Assembly: GCF_000797465.1 (NCBI RefSeq) | Contig: NZ_JSWG01000007.1 | Coordinates: forward strand, 35,852-99,851 | Reading direction: 5' to 3' | Origin: Psychroserpens jangbogonensis | Lineage (GTDB): Bacteria > Bacteroidota > Bacteroidia > Flavobacteriales > Flavobacteriaceae | DNA: 64,000 bases | Shown here: piece by piece, positions 47,222 through 55,083 of the stretch | Layout: each line of letters opens with the position of its first letter | Numbering within the stretch: the first letter of the stretch is position 1 | Made by a program: the position numbers and the translations under genes | Notes under the pieces: generated by a model | Seen by the model: only the letters and a program-made list of their open reading frames with translations | Databases searched by the model: none | What the model was told of the DNA's origin: nothing

Positions 47222-48079
47222 ATGGAAAAAAAGAGTCTTGAAGTAGCCTTCGATAAATTATATGATAAATTGGAAGGATGGTTGAACACATTGATAGAGA
47301 TGATTCCAAATGTCATTATTGCATTGGTTGTTTTTATTATTTTCTATATACTGAGTAGATGGATTGGTCATGTAATTACTAAAATGCTTGGGAAATTATC
47401 TAAAAACAATCTAATTAATAGATTGATTGCTAGAGCTTTATCCGTGTCAATCATTATGGCAGGTGTCTTTTTTGCTCTTGGGCTTATGCATCTTGATAAA
47501 ACGGTAACCTCTCTTCTAGCTGGTATTGGGATTTTTGGATTGGCACTTTCTTTTGCTTTTCAGCATACCGCTACAAATATTTTATCGGGAATGATTATAT
47601 CCTTGAGGAGTAAAATTCAATTGGGTGATCTTATTGATTCGAACGATACTTTTGGTAATGTATTGAGAGTAGGTTTGCGTTCAACGAAAGTTTTAAATGT
47701 AAAAGGTCAACATGTGGATATTCCAAATAGACTTCTTTTAGATAATACTTACAAAGAGTTTTCAAAAACAGGATTTAGAAGGATTGATGTAATTGGTAAA
47801 ATAAATTTTAGAGAGAACCTAGATGAGATTAGACAAAAAGCTGAAGAGAGAATGATGAACTTTGATTTTCTCTATAAAGAGAAAACACCGAACTTTGTAT
47901 ACAACGAAATTCACAAGGAAAAGGTTGATTTTACTTTAAGGGTTTGGATGAAGTTCACTAATGTTGATGGTGATTATTTGAATGCCAGAAGTCAGTGTTT
48001 GATTGAACTTAGTAAATTATTCAATGAGCTTGAGGTAGAAATCGCTAGAGATGAAATTCTTTACCTAGACAGAATATAA
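47222..48079 (+). CDS. Mechanosensitive ion channel family protein (MscS-like)
   Basis: This is a 285-aa MscS-type channel with three membrane helices at ~20-45, 70-92 and 95-120. The pore helix TM3 has the LAGIGIFGLALSFAFQHTAT pattern. It is followed by the beta domain (LGDLIDSNDTFGNVLRVGLR) and the C-terminal alpha/beta domain. The length is that of minimal MscS (286 aa in E. coli). It opens under membrane tension to protect against osmotic downshock. It is the only long plus-strand gene in the array, with a ~200 bp leader region and 37 bp from its stop to copy G. Confidence 0.88.
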   Translation: MEKKSLEVAFDKLYDKLEGWLNTLIEMIPNVIIALVVFIIFYILSRWIGHVITKMLGKLSKNNLINRLIARALSVSIIMAGVFFALGLMHLDKTVTSLLAGIGIFGLALSFAFQHTATNILSGMIISLRSKIQLGDLIDSNDTFGNVLRVGLRSTKVLNVKGQHVDIPNRLLLDNTYKEFSKTGFRRIDVIGKINFRENLDEIRQKAEERMMNFDFLYKEKTPNFVYNEIHKEKVDFTLRVWMKFTNVDGDYLNARSQCLIELSKLFNELEVEIARDEILYLDRI

Positions 48080-48116
48080 GGCACAAAAACTCTTAAAGAA
48101 TTACTTAGTTTAATTA

Positions 48117-48252
48117 AACCTAACGTGTTCGTGATGGTTTACTTCTCAGTTCGCTTCGCTCGTGTGTGTTGCTGTGAGAACTAAAAGAGCAAAAAAAAAC
48201 AGCGTAGTAATAATTAAACATCATAGCAATTTATTATACACGTTGTTGGCTA
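48117..48252 (-). repeat. Cassette repeat (attC-like), copy G
   Basis: Left end AAACCTAACGTGTTCGTGATGG, right end TATACACGTTGTTGGCTAAC. An insertion rich in TCG/CTT (48147-48170) enlarges the left half. CTAAAAGAGCAAAAA replaces the usual CTAAGATAGCAAA. Confidence 0.75.
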
Positions 48253-48258
48253 ACGTTT

Positions 48259-48762
48259 TTATTCGAGTATTAATATTTTTTCCATTTTATAATCCTCTTC
48301 AGAATGTCCATTTGGGAAAGAGTTTACAATCGATTCCATTATTCTAAACCCATTTTTTTGATAAATATCAATTGTATTTTGATTTTTTCGGTTTACAATT
48401 AATTCGATTTTTTTAATTCTGTTTTCCGTTGCAAATCGATAAACAAATTCCAATGCAGTTTTTCCAATTTTCCTTCCTCGAAATGATTCCAAAATATATA
48501 GTTTACTTAGACTAAGTATTTCGTCCAATTTTTGAATTCCTAAATACCCAACATTTTTTTCGTTAAAGTTTAGTAGATAATAGTTGAAATTCTCATTTTT
48601 AATTTGGCTTCCAATTGCTTTTTCCGATTGAAATTCTGTTAAAAAATAATCCGTATGTTCAGATGGAATAAATGGATCATAAACTTGGTGCATAATTTCA
48701 TTCGCCAAATTTTCTATGATTTTAAATTCAGTCGAATTATCAGCTTGTTTAATCTCAATCAT
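48259..48762 (-). CDS. GNAT-family N-acetyltransferase
   Basis: This is a 167-aa acetyltransferase: YPSEHTDYF-like loop (FIPSEHTDYFLTEFQ), VGYLGIQKLDEILSLSKLYI, acetyl-CoA loop ESFRGRKIGKTALEFV (residues ~93-108), and ELIVNRKNQNTIDIYQKNGF. The substrate is not deducible. Compact cassette placement: stop 7 bp after copy G, start 17 nt before copy H. Confidence 0.86.
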   Translation of the reverse strand: MIEIKQADNSTEFKIIENLANEIMHQVYDPFIPSEHTDYFLTEFQSEKAIGSQIKNENFNYYLLNFNEKNVGYLGIQKLDEILSLSKLYILESFRGRKIGKTALEFVYRFATENRIKKIELIVNRKNQNTIDIYQKNGFRIMESIVNSFPNGHSEEDYKMEKILILE

Positions 48763-48778
48763 CGTTTTTCTTAAATGT

Positions 48779-48911
48779 TTACCAAAGTGTTTATGTGTGA
48801 TTTCGGTTTGCTGAGTCTAAGATAGCAAATTAACAGATACCTATTGTTCTATAGAAAGGTTTTTCCGAAATGAAAATTAGACACAAAAATCTATGCACAT
48901 TGTTTAGCAAT
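48779..48911 (-). repeat. Cassette repeat (attC-like), copy H
   Basis: The left arm ACCAAAGTGTTTATGTGTG and right arm CTATGCACATTGTTTAGCAA have both drifted. The middle CTAAGATAGCAAATTAACAG is conserved. Confidence 0.65.
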
Positions 48912-48922
48912 GTGTTTTAGAT

Positions 48923-49777
48923 TTATAAATTTTCCTTTTCAGCTTTTTTCCAAAAATAAACAGCAAAAATGGTTGTTATAATCGGAATCATAAATCCGTA
49001 TTCATCAATCCAAAATTCAGTACTACCATTTGAAATGGTCAAAGGAGTACATATTTTTTGAATATAAATGTTATGAACAGAGTGATACATAGCAGCTGGC
49101 CATAAACTTTTGGACTTAAAAGTGTAATAAGCCAAAATCACAGAAATTCCAATTATCATAATAGTAAAAGCAGTCAGATGTAATAAAAGGTTTTCACCTC
49201 GACCGTACATTAAATTTATTATAGGGAAATGATAGACAGCCCAAATTAATCCGCTTACAATTGCGACCGATTTAAATGACATCACTTTTCTCAACTCAAA
49301 AATTAAAAATCCACGCCATCCAATTTCTTCACCCAAGGTAGAACCTAAATTTTTGACGACACCAACAGTTAATAATAGAAATATCATAACTATCATAACA
49401 ATTGTTTGATTAGAATTATCTATCCCTAATTCATTACTCCATTGCAAGATTCTTTCAGAATTTATTAAATCTCCAAATCCAAATAACCAAATAAAAGCAT
49501 AAGCAATCGAAACATAAAGTATGGGAGTAATGTAAGAGAGTTTTAAGTATCTCAGTTCTTTTAGGTTCCAGGGTAAACTTGAAATAGGTCTCTTCCTAAT
49601 TTTTAGCGTAATGAATGATGCCAAAGCTGGTGATAACATCAATGCACCAACATAAATACTAGTTGGATTTAATTTTAATATTGCATAGTATGCTATTGAA
49701 CTTAGAACTGTAAGAAGTATTAAAAATAGAATGATAGTTTTCCACACTTCTCTATTTTCTGATAAAGTTTTTGACAT
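48923..49777 (-). CDS. CPBP-family intramembrane glutamic endopeptidase
   Basis: This is a 284-aa protein with about eight membrane helices. The CPBP/Abi motifs are EEIGWRGFL (residues ~151-159, the EExxxR catalytic motif), IWAVYHFPI (~177) and AAMYHSVHN (~232). The family includes CAAX-type prenyl proteases and bacteriocin self-immunity proteins, and the target here is unknown. Stop 12 bp from copy H, start 61 nt from copy I. Confidence 0.87.
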   Translation of the reverse strand: MSKTLSENREVWKTIILFLILLTVLSSIAYYAILKLNPTSIYVGALMLSPALASFITLKIRKRPISSLPWNLKELRYLKLSYITPILYVSIAYAFIWLFGFGDLINSERILQWSNELGIDNSNQTIVMIVMIFLLLTVGVVKNLGSTLGEEIGWRGFLIFELRKVMSFKSVAIVSGLIWAVYHFPIINLMYGRGENLLLHLTAFTIMIIGISVILAYYTFKSKSLWPAAMYHSVHNIYIQKICTPLTISNGSTEFWIDEYGFMIPIITTIFAVYFWKKAEKENL

Positions 49778-49837
49778 TTATTTATTATAGTTAGTTTTAA
49801 TGAAGACGGAAGACAGAAAGTTTTGTTACATTATTCC

Positions 49838-49968
49838 TACATTTTCACGTATGATTTGTGCGACCTTGAATTCTCAGGATTTTTGGTTGTAGTACATCAG
49901 ATGATTAAATATATAAATATAAATTGAAGTAGGAGTTTAGCATTACTAATACACGTTGTTGTACACTG
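49838..49968 (-). repeat. Cassette repeat (attC-like), copy I (second sequence type)
   Basis: It belongs to the subtype with GATTTGTGCGACCTTGAATT, GGATTTTTGGTTGT and ATTGAAGTAGGAG, shared with copies N and O. Right arm AATACACGTTGTTGTACACT. The left arm is diverged (CCTACATTTTCACGTATG). Confidence 0.7.
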
Positions 49969-51312
49969 TTATTCTTTTATGTAATTCCAAATTTCACCAC
50001 CTTGCTCAAAAACCATTTGTTTTTCATCATCAGAGAAAGTAAATGATATTGACTCGGCATACATTTGCTCCAAAACAAACCTGTTGTTTCCTTTGTATAC
50101 TAATGGTTCTTTAAATTCACTTTTTATAAAATTAACTAAAACATTCTTATCTTGAATAAAAACAGATTTGTCATTAGGGTCTTTTTGAGAAATATAAACT
50201 CCTACAAATTTTTCAACTTCAATTTCTGATATTTCTACAGGAGCATCATTTAAATATAACTTGAGAATCTCTGTGTAAATCTCATTAATATCGATTTTAG
50301 AACCGTTTGAGAGTAATGTAAAAGATAATTTCTCTTTAGAAAAATAAATTGAAGTCGCTCTAAATTCATCAATACGCCCACGATGCCCAAATCCCTGTCT
50401 GTCATTTGTTGTATACCGAAAAAGTCCCATTCCATATCTGTCTTTTATGGTTTTCATTAATGTAAGGCTTTCTGTTGAGAGCACTTTACCAGTAAGCAAG
50501 CCTTCAAAAAAACTATTTAAATTTTTTGAAGTTGAAACAATTGAGCCAGTTCCTTTTGCGGTAGTCAAATCTGTTTCAGGAAATTCAATCCATTTTTCCT
50601 CATAGTTGTATGAGTATGATTCATTATCATTTGTATTTATTTCCTTTCCTGAGTATGTGTTGTTTAATTTAAGTGGCTTACAAATTTTCTCTTGTAGAAG
50701 CGTTTTATAAGAAGTGTTATAGGCTTTCTCAAGTATTAGTGCTAATAAAAAATAATTGGAATTACTATATTCTCCTTTACTATTTGGTTCAAAGTCGCTT
50801 TCATATTTTGATATTTTAGATAGCATTTCTGTAGATGATATTTTTTTGGTACGATTGTTAAAGAACCATTTATCTTTTGTAAAACTGTGAATACCACTTC
50901 TGTGTTGTAATAACTGAGCAATAGTAATTTTGTTCGCGTTTTTAACGTTCGGGAAATAGTGCTCTATAGTTTTATTTATGTCTAGTCTGTTTTCTTCAAT
51001 AGCTTTAAAGACAAGCGCAGCTGTAAATGATTTAGTAACAGAACCTATGCGGTATTTGGTATCTGTTCTAGCTTGCTTTTTTGATTTAAGGTCACTAAAT
51101 CCAACAGTGTTTTCATACATTGTTTTTCCGTTTTGAGATAGTATAATACTTCCCATAAATTCATCATTTTTATTGTATGTTTCTAATAGGTTGTTAATTT
51201 TAACTTGATAGTTATTAGGGATTTGTTTTGCTGTTCGTGTAGGTTTTTTGTTTTCTGTACAAGAAAATAGCAACGTGATGAATGCTACTAATAGTAAGGA
51301 TTGTTTTTTCAT
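49969..51312 (-). CDS. Serine hydrolase lipoprotein (beta-lactamase family)
   Basis: The protein is 447 aa from ATG 51312 (MKKQSLLLVAFITLLFSC, lipobox Cys18). The upstream ATG at 51363 adds a non-signal prefix. It has the class C beta-lactamase-like fold with SVTK near residue 92, YSNSNY near 182 and a GHRG motif near 307 in the KTG position. A ~100-aa C-terminal beta domain (the DUF3471-like region) ends it. Periplasmic or outer-membrane lipoprotein. Stop codon 0-1 bp from copy I. About 200 bp separate its start from copy J, longer than other cassettes. Confidence 0.86.
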   Translation of the reverse strand: MKKQSLLLVAFITLLFSCTENKKPTRTAKQIPNNYQVKINNLLETYNKNDEFMGSIILSQNGKTMYENTVGFSDLKSKKQARTDTKYRIGSVTKSFTAALVFKAIEENRLDINKTIEHYFPNVKNANKITIAQLLQHRSGIHSFTKDKWFFNNRTKKISSTEMLSKISKYESDFEPNSKGEYSNSNYFLLALILEKAYNTSYKTLLQEKICKPLKLNNTYSGKEINTNDNESYSYNYEEKWIEFPETDLTTAKGTGSIVSTSKNLNSFFEGLLTGKVLSTESLTLMKTIKDRYGMGLFRYTTNDRQGFGHRGRIDEFRATSIYFSKEKLSFTLLSNGSKIDINEIYTEILKLYLNDAPVEISEIEVEKFVGVYISQKDPNDKSVFIQDKNVLVNFIKSEFKEPLVYKGNNRFVLEQMYAESISFTFSDDEKQMVFEQGGEIWNYIKE

Positions 51313-51507
51313 TTTTTGATTGTATAATAATTTAAAGAAAGAATTTCTGTCACAAAATTGCATACAAACCCTAAAATAAACTTGTTCGAAAAGGATAATT
51401 ATTTGTTCTAAACGTAATTAGTAAGTATTATGCATTAATTCTAATATTAACTTTACTTGAATTATTGTCCTGATTTGTAATCTATAAGAAAATTAGAAGC
51501 ATAATTG

Positions 51508-51584
51508 TGTGCAACAAGTTCATGTATAGTTACTTGCTGTGAGGAGTACGATAGCAATGAGCTATGCACAATGTTAGGCACTGA
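51508..51584 (-). repeat. Cassette repeat (attC-like), copy J, shortened
   Basis: Left end TGTGTGCAACAAGTTCATGTA, right end CTATGCACAATGTTAGGCAC. Only ~77 bp, with most of the middle missing. Its left end pairs with copy I's right end and its right end with copy K's left end. Confidence 0.65.
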
Positions 51585-51590
51585 ATTTTA

Positions 51591-51878
51591 TTAATTTCTC
51601 AGTTGAAAAATGATATCCATAGTTTCAATATTTGGAGCTTCAACAATTTCATAGGCTTCAGGAATGCTTTTTGCTAAATCAGATTCTCTATAGGCATTTA
51701 GTGATTCCTGTGATTCCCAAATGTAGATTCCACCATATTGACCAGACCGATCAGTTTTTACATAGTATTTTTGCAAAAGCCCTGGAATATCTATAAATTG
51801 AAGTTCTCGATCCTTTGCCTTGATTAATAGTTCTTCTTCTGGAAGGTTAGATTTCAGTTTGATAATCTGTAATATCAT
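51591..51878 (-). CDS. YdhR-like monooxygenase-fold protein
   Basis: This is a 95-aa ferredoxin-like dimeric alpha/beta barrel protein resembling YdhR/ABM domains: LKSNLPEEELLIKAKDRELQ, IPGLLQKYYVKT, QYGGIYIWESQESLNAY. The family is often labelled monooxygenase, but a substrate is rarely known. Last of three genes in the J-K interval, 117 bp after the alpha/beta hydrolase gene. Stop 6 bp from copy J. Confidence 0.8.
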   Translation of the reverse strand: MILQIIKLKSNLPEEELLIKAKDRELQFIDIPGLLQKYYVKTDRSGQYGGIYIWESQESLNAYRESDLAKSIPEAYEIVEAPNIETMDIIFQLRN

Positions 51879-51995
51879 AAGGTTTGGTTTTTAATATTTA
51901 GAATTATTAAATTATTGAATGGGATTTTTTATAAATCATGTTATTAATACATGTAAACTATTGATTTTAAAACAGTTCATAGTAAGCTACTAGTT

Positions 51996-52859
51996 TTATT
52001 TCGCTGGCAAATGTTTTTCTAAAAAATCATATACCAAATCAAAATGTTTCAATGGTTCTATATGTCCACCGTTCAATATTATATGTTCGTTAAAATGTTT
52101 AAACTTTTTATTTTTTAACCTTTCGATTATTTGGTTTGACATAGATGTTGAAGGCCATTGGTCATCTTCCTTACCTGAAAGTATCAAAATAGGACCATTT
52201 ATGTTTTCTACATGAATTTCTGCGTTTTTAACTGCTTCTTCATCTTCAAGCATCATACTAAAAGCAGTAAATAAATCTCCTTTTAATGCTGGTGATATGG
52301 TTTTTAATGGTGCAGGTACATAAGCTACTTCATTGCCCTTGTAAGTCCAAGAAGAAGTATTTGCAGACCAAGTAATTGCAGGGAAAGTCACATTTGATGT
52401 AGATAAGGCAATGACTGCTTTGTATTGATTAAATCTGCTTGCTAAATTTAGAATTAATTCGCCTCCTTTAGAACCTCCAATCAGGGCTATTTTTGATTCA
52501 TCAATTTTATTTTTTTTAGCGATATTCATTATAGTATCAGAAATTGCGTCTAATGAAATTCTGTCGAGATTTCTCGGTGTTCCGTCCGCATTGAAGTATC
52601 CGATTGCTAAAATTGCATAGCCTTTTTGAATAAGACTGTCTCTTTTACCTTTCATATGATTTCTGTGCCAATCAATTCCACCTTCTGCACCTCCAAAAGC
52701 TACAATCAAAGGTTGATTGTCAGAATCACCTAAATATAATAAGGTTTCAACAACTCCGTTTTCTTTTGGAAGTGATGGCACATAAGTAAAAATGTAGATA
52801 ATTCCTGCTATAAAAATCATGGGAATTATTAGTAAAATTCTTTTTGTTCTTTTTTTCAT
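51996..52859 (-). CDS. Alpha/beta hydrolase (BAAT/acyl-CoA thioesterase-like C-terminal domain)
   Basis: The protein is 287 aa from ATG 52859 (MKKRTKRILLIIPMIFIAGI). An upstream ATG at 52880 lies within the promoter. An N-terminal membrane anchor is followed by a hydrolase domain with FGGAEGG (~53), the GGSKGG nucleophile elbow (~127, Ser), the acid in SGKEDDQW (~228) and His in LNGGHIEPL (~262). It resembles the BAAT C-terminal family. It has its own promoter with a Crp/Fnr-type palindrome near -41 and follows the Crp/Fnr gene. Confidence 0.84.
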   Translation of the reverse strand: MKKRTKRILLIIPMIFIAGIIYIFTYVPSLPKENGVVETLLYLGDSDNQPLIVAFGGAEGGIDWHRNHMKGKRDSLIQKGYAILAIGYFNADGTPRNLDRISLDAISDTIMNIAKKNKIDESKIALIGGSKGGELILNLASRFNQYKAVIALSTSNVTFPAITWSANTSSWTYKGNEVAYVPAPLKTISPALKGDLFTAFSMMLEDEEAVKNAEIHVENINGPILILSGKEDDQWPSTSMSNQIIERLKNKKFKHFNEHIILNGGHIEPLKHFDLVYDFLEKHLPAK

Positions 52860-52877
52860 AATAGATTTTGTGTGGTA

Positions 52878-52885
52878 CAAAAGTA
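52878..52885 (-). promoter_or_regulatory. -7 box TACTTTTG of the alpha/beta hydrolase gene
   Basis: A perfect TAnnTTTG on the minus strand. Predicted start near 52874, 15 nt before the ATG. There is no good -33 TTTG, as expected if an activator bound at 52906-52923 replaces it. Confidence 0.5.
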
Positions 52886-52905
52886 ATAAGCTCGATTATG
52901 AAAAA

Positions 52906-52923
52906 ATTTGACATATATCAAAT
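52906..52923 (-). promoter_or_regulatory. Crp/Fnr-type operator ATTTGA-N6-TCAAAT
   Basis: A perfect 6-bp inverted repeat with a 6-bp centre, centred ~40 bp upstream of the predicted start, the class II activator position. It sits directly between the Crp/Fnr gene (stop at 52926) and the hydrolase it would control. Confidence 0.55.
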
Positions 52924-52925
52924 AA

Positions 52926-53507
52926 TTATTTTTCCGCCCGTATTCGACTCAAAGTTTCTTGAGTTATTCCTAAATAAGAAGCAACCATACCCAAAGGAAT
53001 ACGATGATATATATTAGAATAAGTTTTTTGAAAATGAATATATCTTTCTTTGGCAGATGTAAATCTTATAGAAGTTATACGTTCCATAAAATGACCAAAA
53101 ACAGTACCCATTGATAAACGAGCGTAACGTTCCATTTCTGGAAAATTGTCAAAAAGATATACCAGATCGTTTACGTTTATAAAATATGCTTCGGTAGTTT
53201 CAATTGCGTCAATGTAGTAAATATCTTTTTCTCTTTGCATAAAGCTTTTGGGTGAGTTGACCCATTCATCTGTTCCTGAAAAATATTCACTTATTTCTTT
53301 TCCATTTTTAATGAAATAGGTTCGTAGGATACCTTTATTGATGAAATAACTTTTTGTGCATATATGCTTTGCATCTAATACAAGTTCTCCTTTTTTGAAT
53401 TGTATCGGTTTAATTCGTTGTGAGAGTTCAGATTTTAGTTTTTCCGAGAGTTCAATGAATTTTTCAAAATGTGCAAGAATATTTTCGGTTGTATTGATGA
53501 TGTTCAA
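52926..53507 (-). CDS. Crp/Fnr-family transcriptional regulator
   Basis: This is a 193-aa protein. A cyclic-nucleotide-binding beta roll spans ~15-120 (FKKGELVLDAKHICTKSYFI, GKEISEYFSGTDEWVNSP). A C-terminal winged HTH with IPLGMVASYLGITQETLSRI (~168-187) matches the Crp/Fnr pattern. The effector is unknown, and no cysteine cluster of Fnr is present. TTG start at 53507, 27 nt from copy K. It is the first gene of a three-gene interval. A matching palindrome lies upstream of its neighbour. Confidence 0.86.
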   Translation of the reverse strand: MNIINTTENILAHFEKFIELSEKLKSELSQRIKPIQFKKGELVLDAKHICTKSYFINKGILRTYFIKNGKEISEYFSGTDEWVNSPKSFMQREKDIYYIDAIETTEAYFINVNDLVYLFDNFPEMERYARLSMGTVFGHFMERITSIRFTSAKERYIHFQKTYSNIYHRIPLGMVASYLGITQETLSRIRAEK

Positions 53508-53532
53508 ATTTTGTATAATAATTTTATTATTG

Positions 53533-53670
53533 TTCCTAACGTGTTCGTGTATGACTTCGTTGTGTGAGGACTAAGTTAGCAAAAAGAAACAGCGTAGTGG
53601 GTATTCGGAAGAATTTCCATGGTAATCATTAAACATCACTAAGCAATTGAATATACATGTTGTTGTGTGT
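53533..53670 (-). repeat. Cassette repeat (attC-like), copy K
   Basis: Left end GTTCCTAACGTGTTCGTGTA, right end ATATACATGTTGTTGTGTGT. The middle has CTAAGTTAGCAAAAAGAAAC. It is one of the cleanest left arms. Confidence 0.8.
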
Positions 53671-53685
53671 ACGCACTTTTAAACG

Positions 53686-54375
53686 CTAATATTTTATTTT
53701 AATTACTTCTCCTTGTTCAGTGAGAGGATGAATGTCTTCAATATCATCCCAATTTTTTTTCGCACTTGGGATTTGAACACTTGCCAAATGATAAATACCA
53801 TACATTTTAGAATCTATCTTAATTTTGTTTTCTTTCGCATCTAGTAAAATCCAGTAAGGAATGAAAGCCCAATCAATATTTTCAATTGTCCCAATGGTTT
53901 CAGCACTTTCTGTATCGCCTGAAATAAAAATGTTTTTATTATGCCATGTTATTAAATATGAAAAATGGTTTAAAGAAAATTTATGTTTTGTTTTAAATGC
54001 TTTAATACTGAAATCAGGAATTAAATTTTCGAGATTTTCCAATTCCGTTATATTCCAAGATCCATATTCAGTTCCTTTCTTTTCTTTTATGACTTTCTTA
54101 ATATTCTTCTTTGAGTAATGGTCAGAGTGTTTGTGGGTAAAAATGAAGAATGAATCATTTTTTATACTATCTAATTCACTTTTTTTAAATTCCATATAAT
54201 TATGAGCTCCAGATTTATAAGGAAAGTCAGCATATATATTGGTAGTTCCATCTGTCAAATACAAACCACAGTTACCAATAAATTTAATTTTGATCTCTTT
54301 GGATTGTGAAAAACCAAAACTTGTAATAAAAAGTAAAATTATTATAGGTAAACTTCTTCTATATCTTATATTCAT
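53686..54375 (-). CDS. Secreted MBL-fold metallo-hydrolase
   Basis: The protein is 229 aa from ATG 54375 (MNIRYRRSLPIIILLFITSF). An earlier ATG at 54402 sits in repeat DNA. Signal peptide, then a metallo-beta-lactamase fold of the YtmA/UlaG-like type: FIFTHKHSDHYS (HxHxDH, ~70-80), FISGDTES and FIPYWILLD. Probably periplasmic. Its substrate is unknown. Start 22 nt from copy L. Confidence 0.83.
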   Translation of the reverse strand: MNIRYRRSLPIIILLFITSFGFSQSKEIKIKFIGNCGLYLTDGTTNIYADFPYKSGAHNYMEFKKSELDSIKNDSFFIFTHKHSDHYSKKNIKKVIKEKKGTEYGSWNITELENLENLIPDFSIKAFKTKHKFSLNHFSYLITWHNKNIFISGDTESAETIGTIENIDWAFIPYWILLDAKENKIKIDSKMYGIYHLASVQIPSAKKNWDDIEDIHPLTEQGEVIKIKY

Positions 54376-54395
54376 TTGAATGAGTTTTCTTATTG

Positions 54396-54530
54396 TGGGC
54401 AACGTGTTCGTGTATGAGTTGTGCGTTGGCTAGCAACTAAATTAGTAAAAGAAAACAAACCAGTGGAAAATCCGTAGGATTTTACAAGTACATACAGAAC
54501 CGGCAATTAATTATACACGTTGTTAGCACC
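54396..54530 (-). repeat. Cassette repeat (attC-like), copy L
   Basis: Left end TGTGGGCAACGTGTTCGTGTA, right end TATACACGTTGTTAGCACC. The internal hairpin AAAATCC-GTA-GGATTTT is perfect. Confidence 0.82.
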
Positions 54531-54535
54531 AGTTT

Positions 54536-54913
54536 CTACTTTTTTTCTTCACGCAAAATTTTCTCCATTTTACGACCTCTTGCCAATTCATCAATCAGCT
54601 TTTCCATACGTCTACATTGTTTATACAATTCAAATTCATCCTCTATTTCTTCAATTCGATAACCACAAACGACTCCTTTAATCAAGTGTGCGTTAGGATG
54701 TATTTTAGCTTTTTGAAAAAATGTTCTAAAGGTTGTTTTTTCATCAATAAGTGCTTGTAAAGCATCTTGATCAAAACCAGTGAACCATTTAATTACTTGG
54801 TTAAGTTCTTCTTTTGTTCTTCCATTCTTCTCCAACCTATTCAAGTAAAGTGGATAAATGGATGCAAATATCATATTAGCGACTTTTTCATTTTTTCCGG
54901 CTGTAACTTTCAT
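54536..54913 (-). CDS. DUF2200-family protein
   Basis: This is a 125-aa helical, charged protein with the DUF2200 pattern: FASIYPLYLNRLEKNGRTKE, LNQVIKWFTGFDQDAL, THFRTFFQKAKIHPNA-like loop, and GVVCGYRIEEIEDE. Function unknown. The family appears widely in small accessory regions. Stop 6 bp from copy L and start 24 nt from copy M, with no room for a promoter, so this is a model cassette gene. Confidence 0.85.
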   Translation of the reverse strand: MKVTAGKNEKVANMIFASIYPLYLNRLEKNGRTKEELNQVIKWFTGFDQDALQALIDEKTTFRTFFQKAKIHPNAHLIKGVVCGYRIEEIEDEFELYKQCRRMEKLIDELARGRKMEKILREEKK

Positions 54914-54935
54914 TTTTATATGATTTTGAATTGAT

Positions 54936-55083
54936 TGGTGCCAACATGTTCGTGTATGGTTTCGTTGCGTGAGAACTAAGATAGCAAATAAACAGAAACC
55001 TATTGTTCAGAAGCGATAGAAATTCCGATAGGAATTTCCGAGTACACACAAACCAAGAAATTTATTATACACGTTGTTATGAA
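54936..55083 (-). repeat. Cassette repeat (attC-like), copy M
   Basis: Left end TTGGTGCCAACATGTTCGTG, right end TATACACGTTGTTATGAAC. Perfect internal hairpin GAAATTCC-GATA-GGAATTTC. CTAAGATAGCAAATAAACAG in the middle. Confidence 0.82.

Noticed and set aside
51900..51960. Palindrome CATGT-N7-ACATG upstream of the YdhR-like gene as an ECF promoter
   Set aside because: It shares ACATG with the sigma boxes but lacks CCACTAAC at the right spacing.
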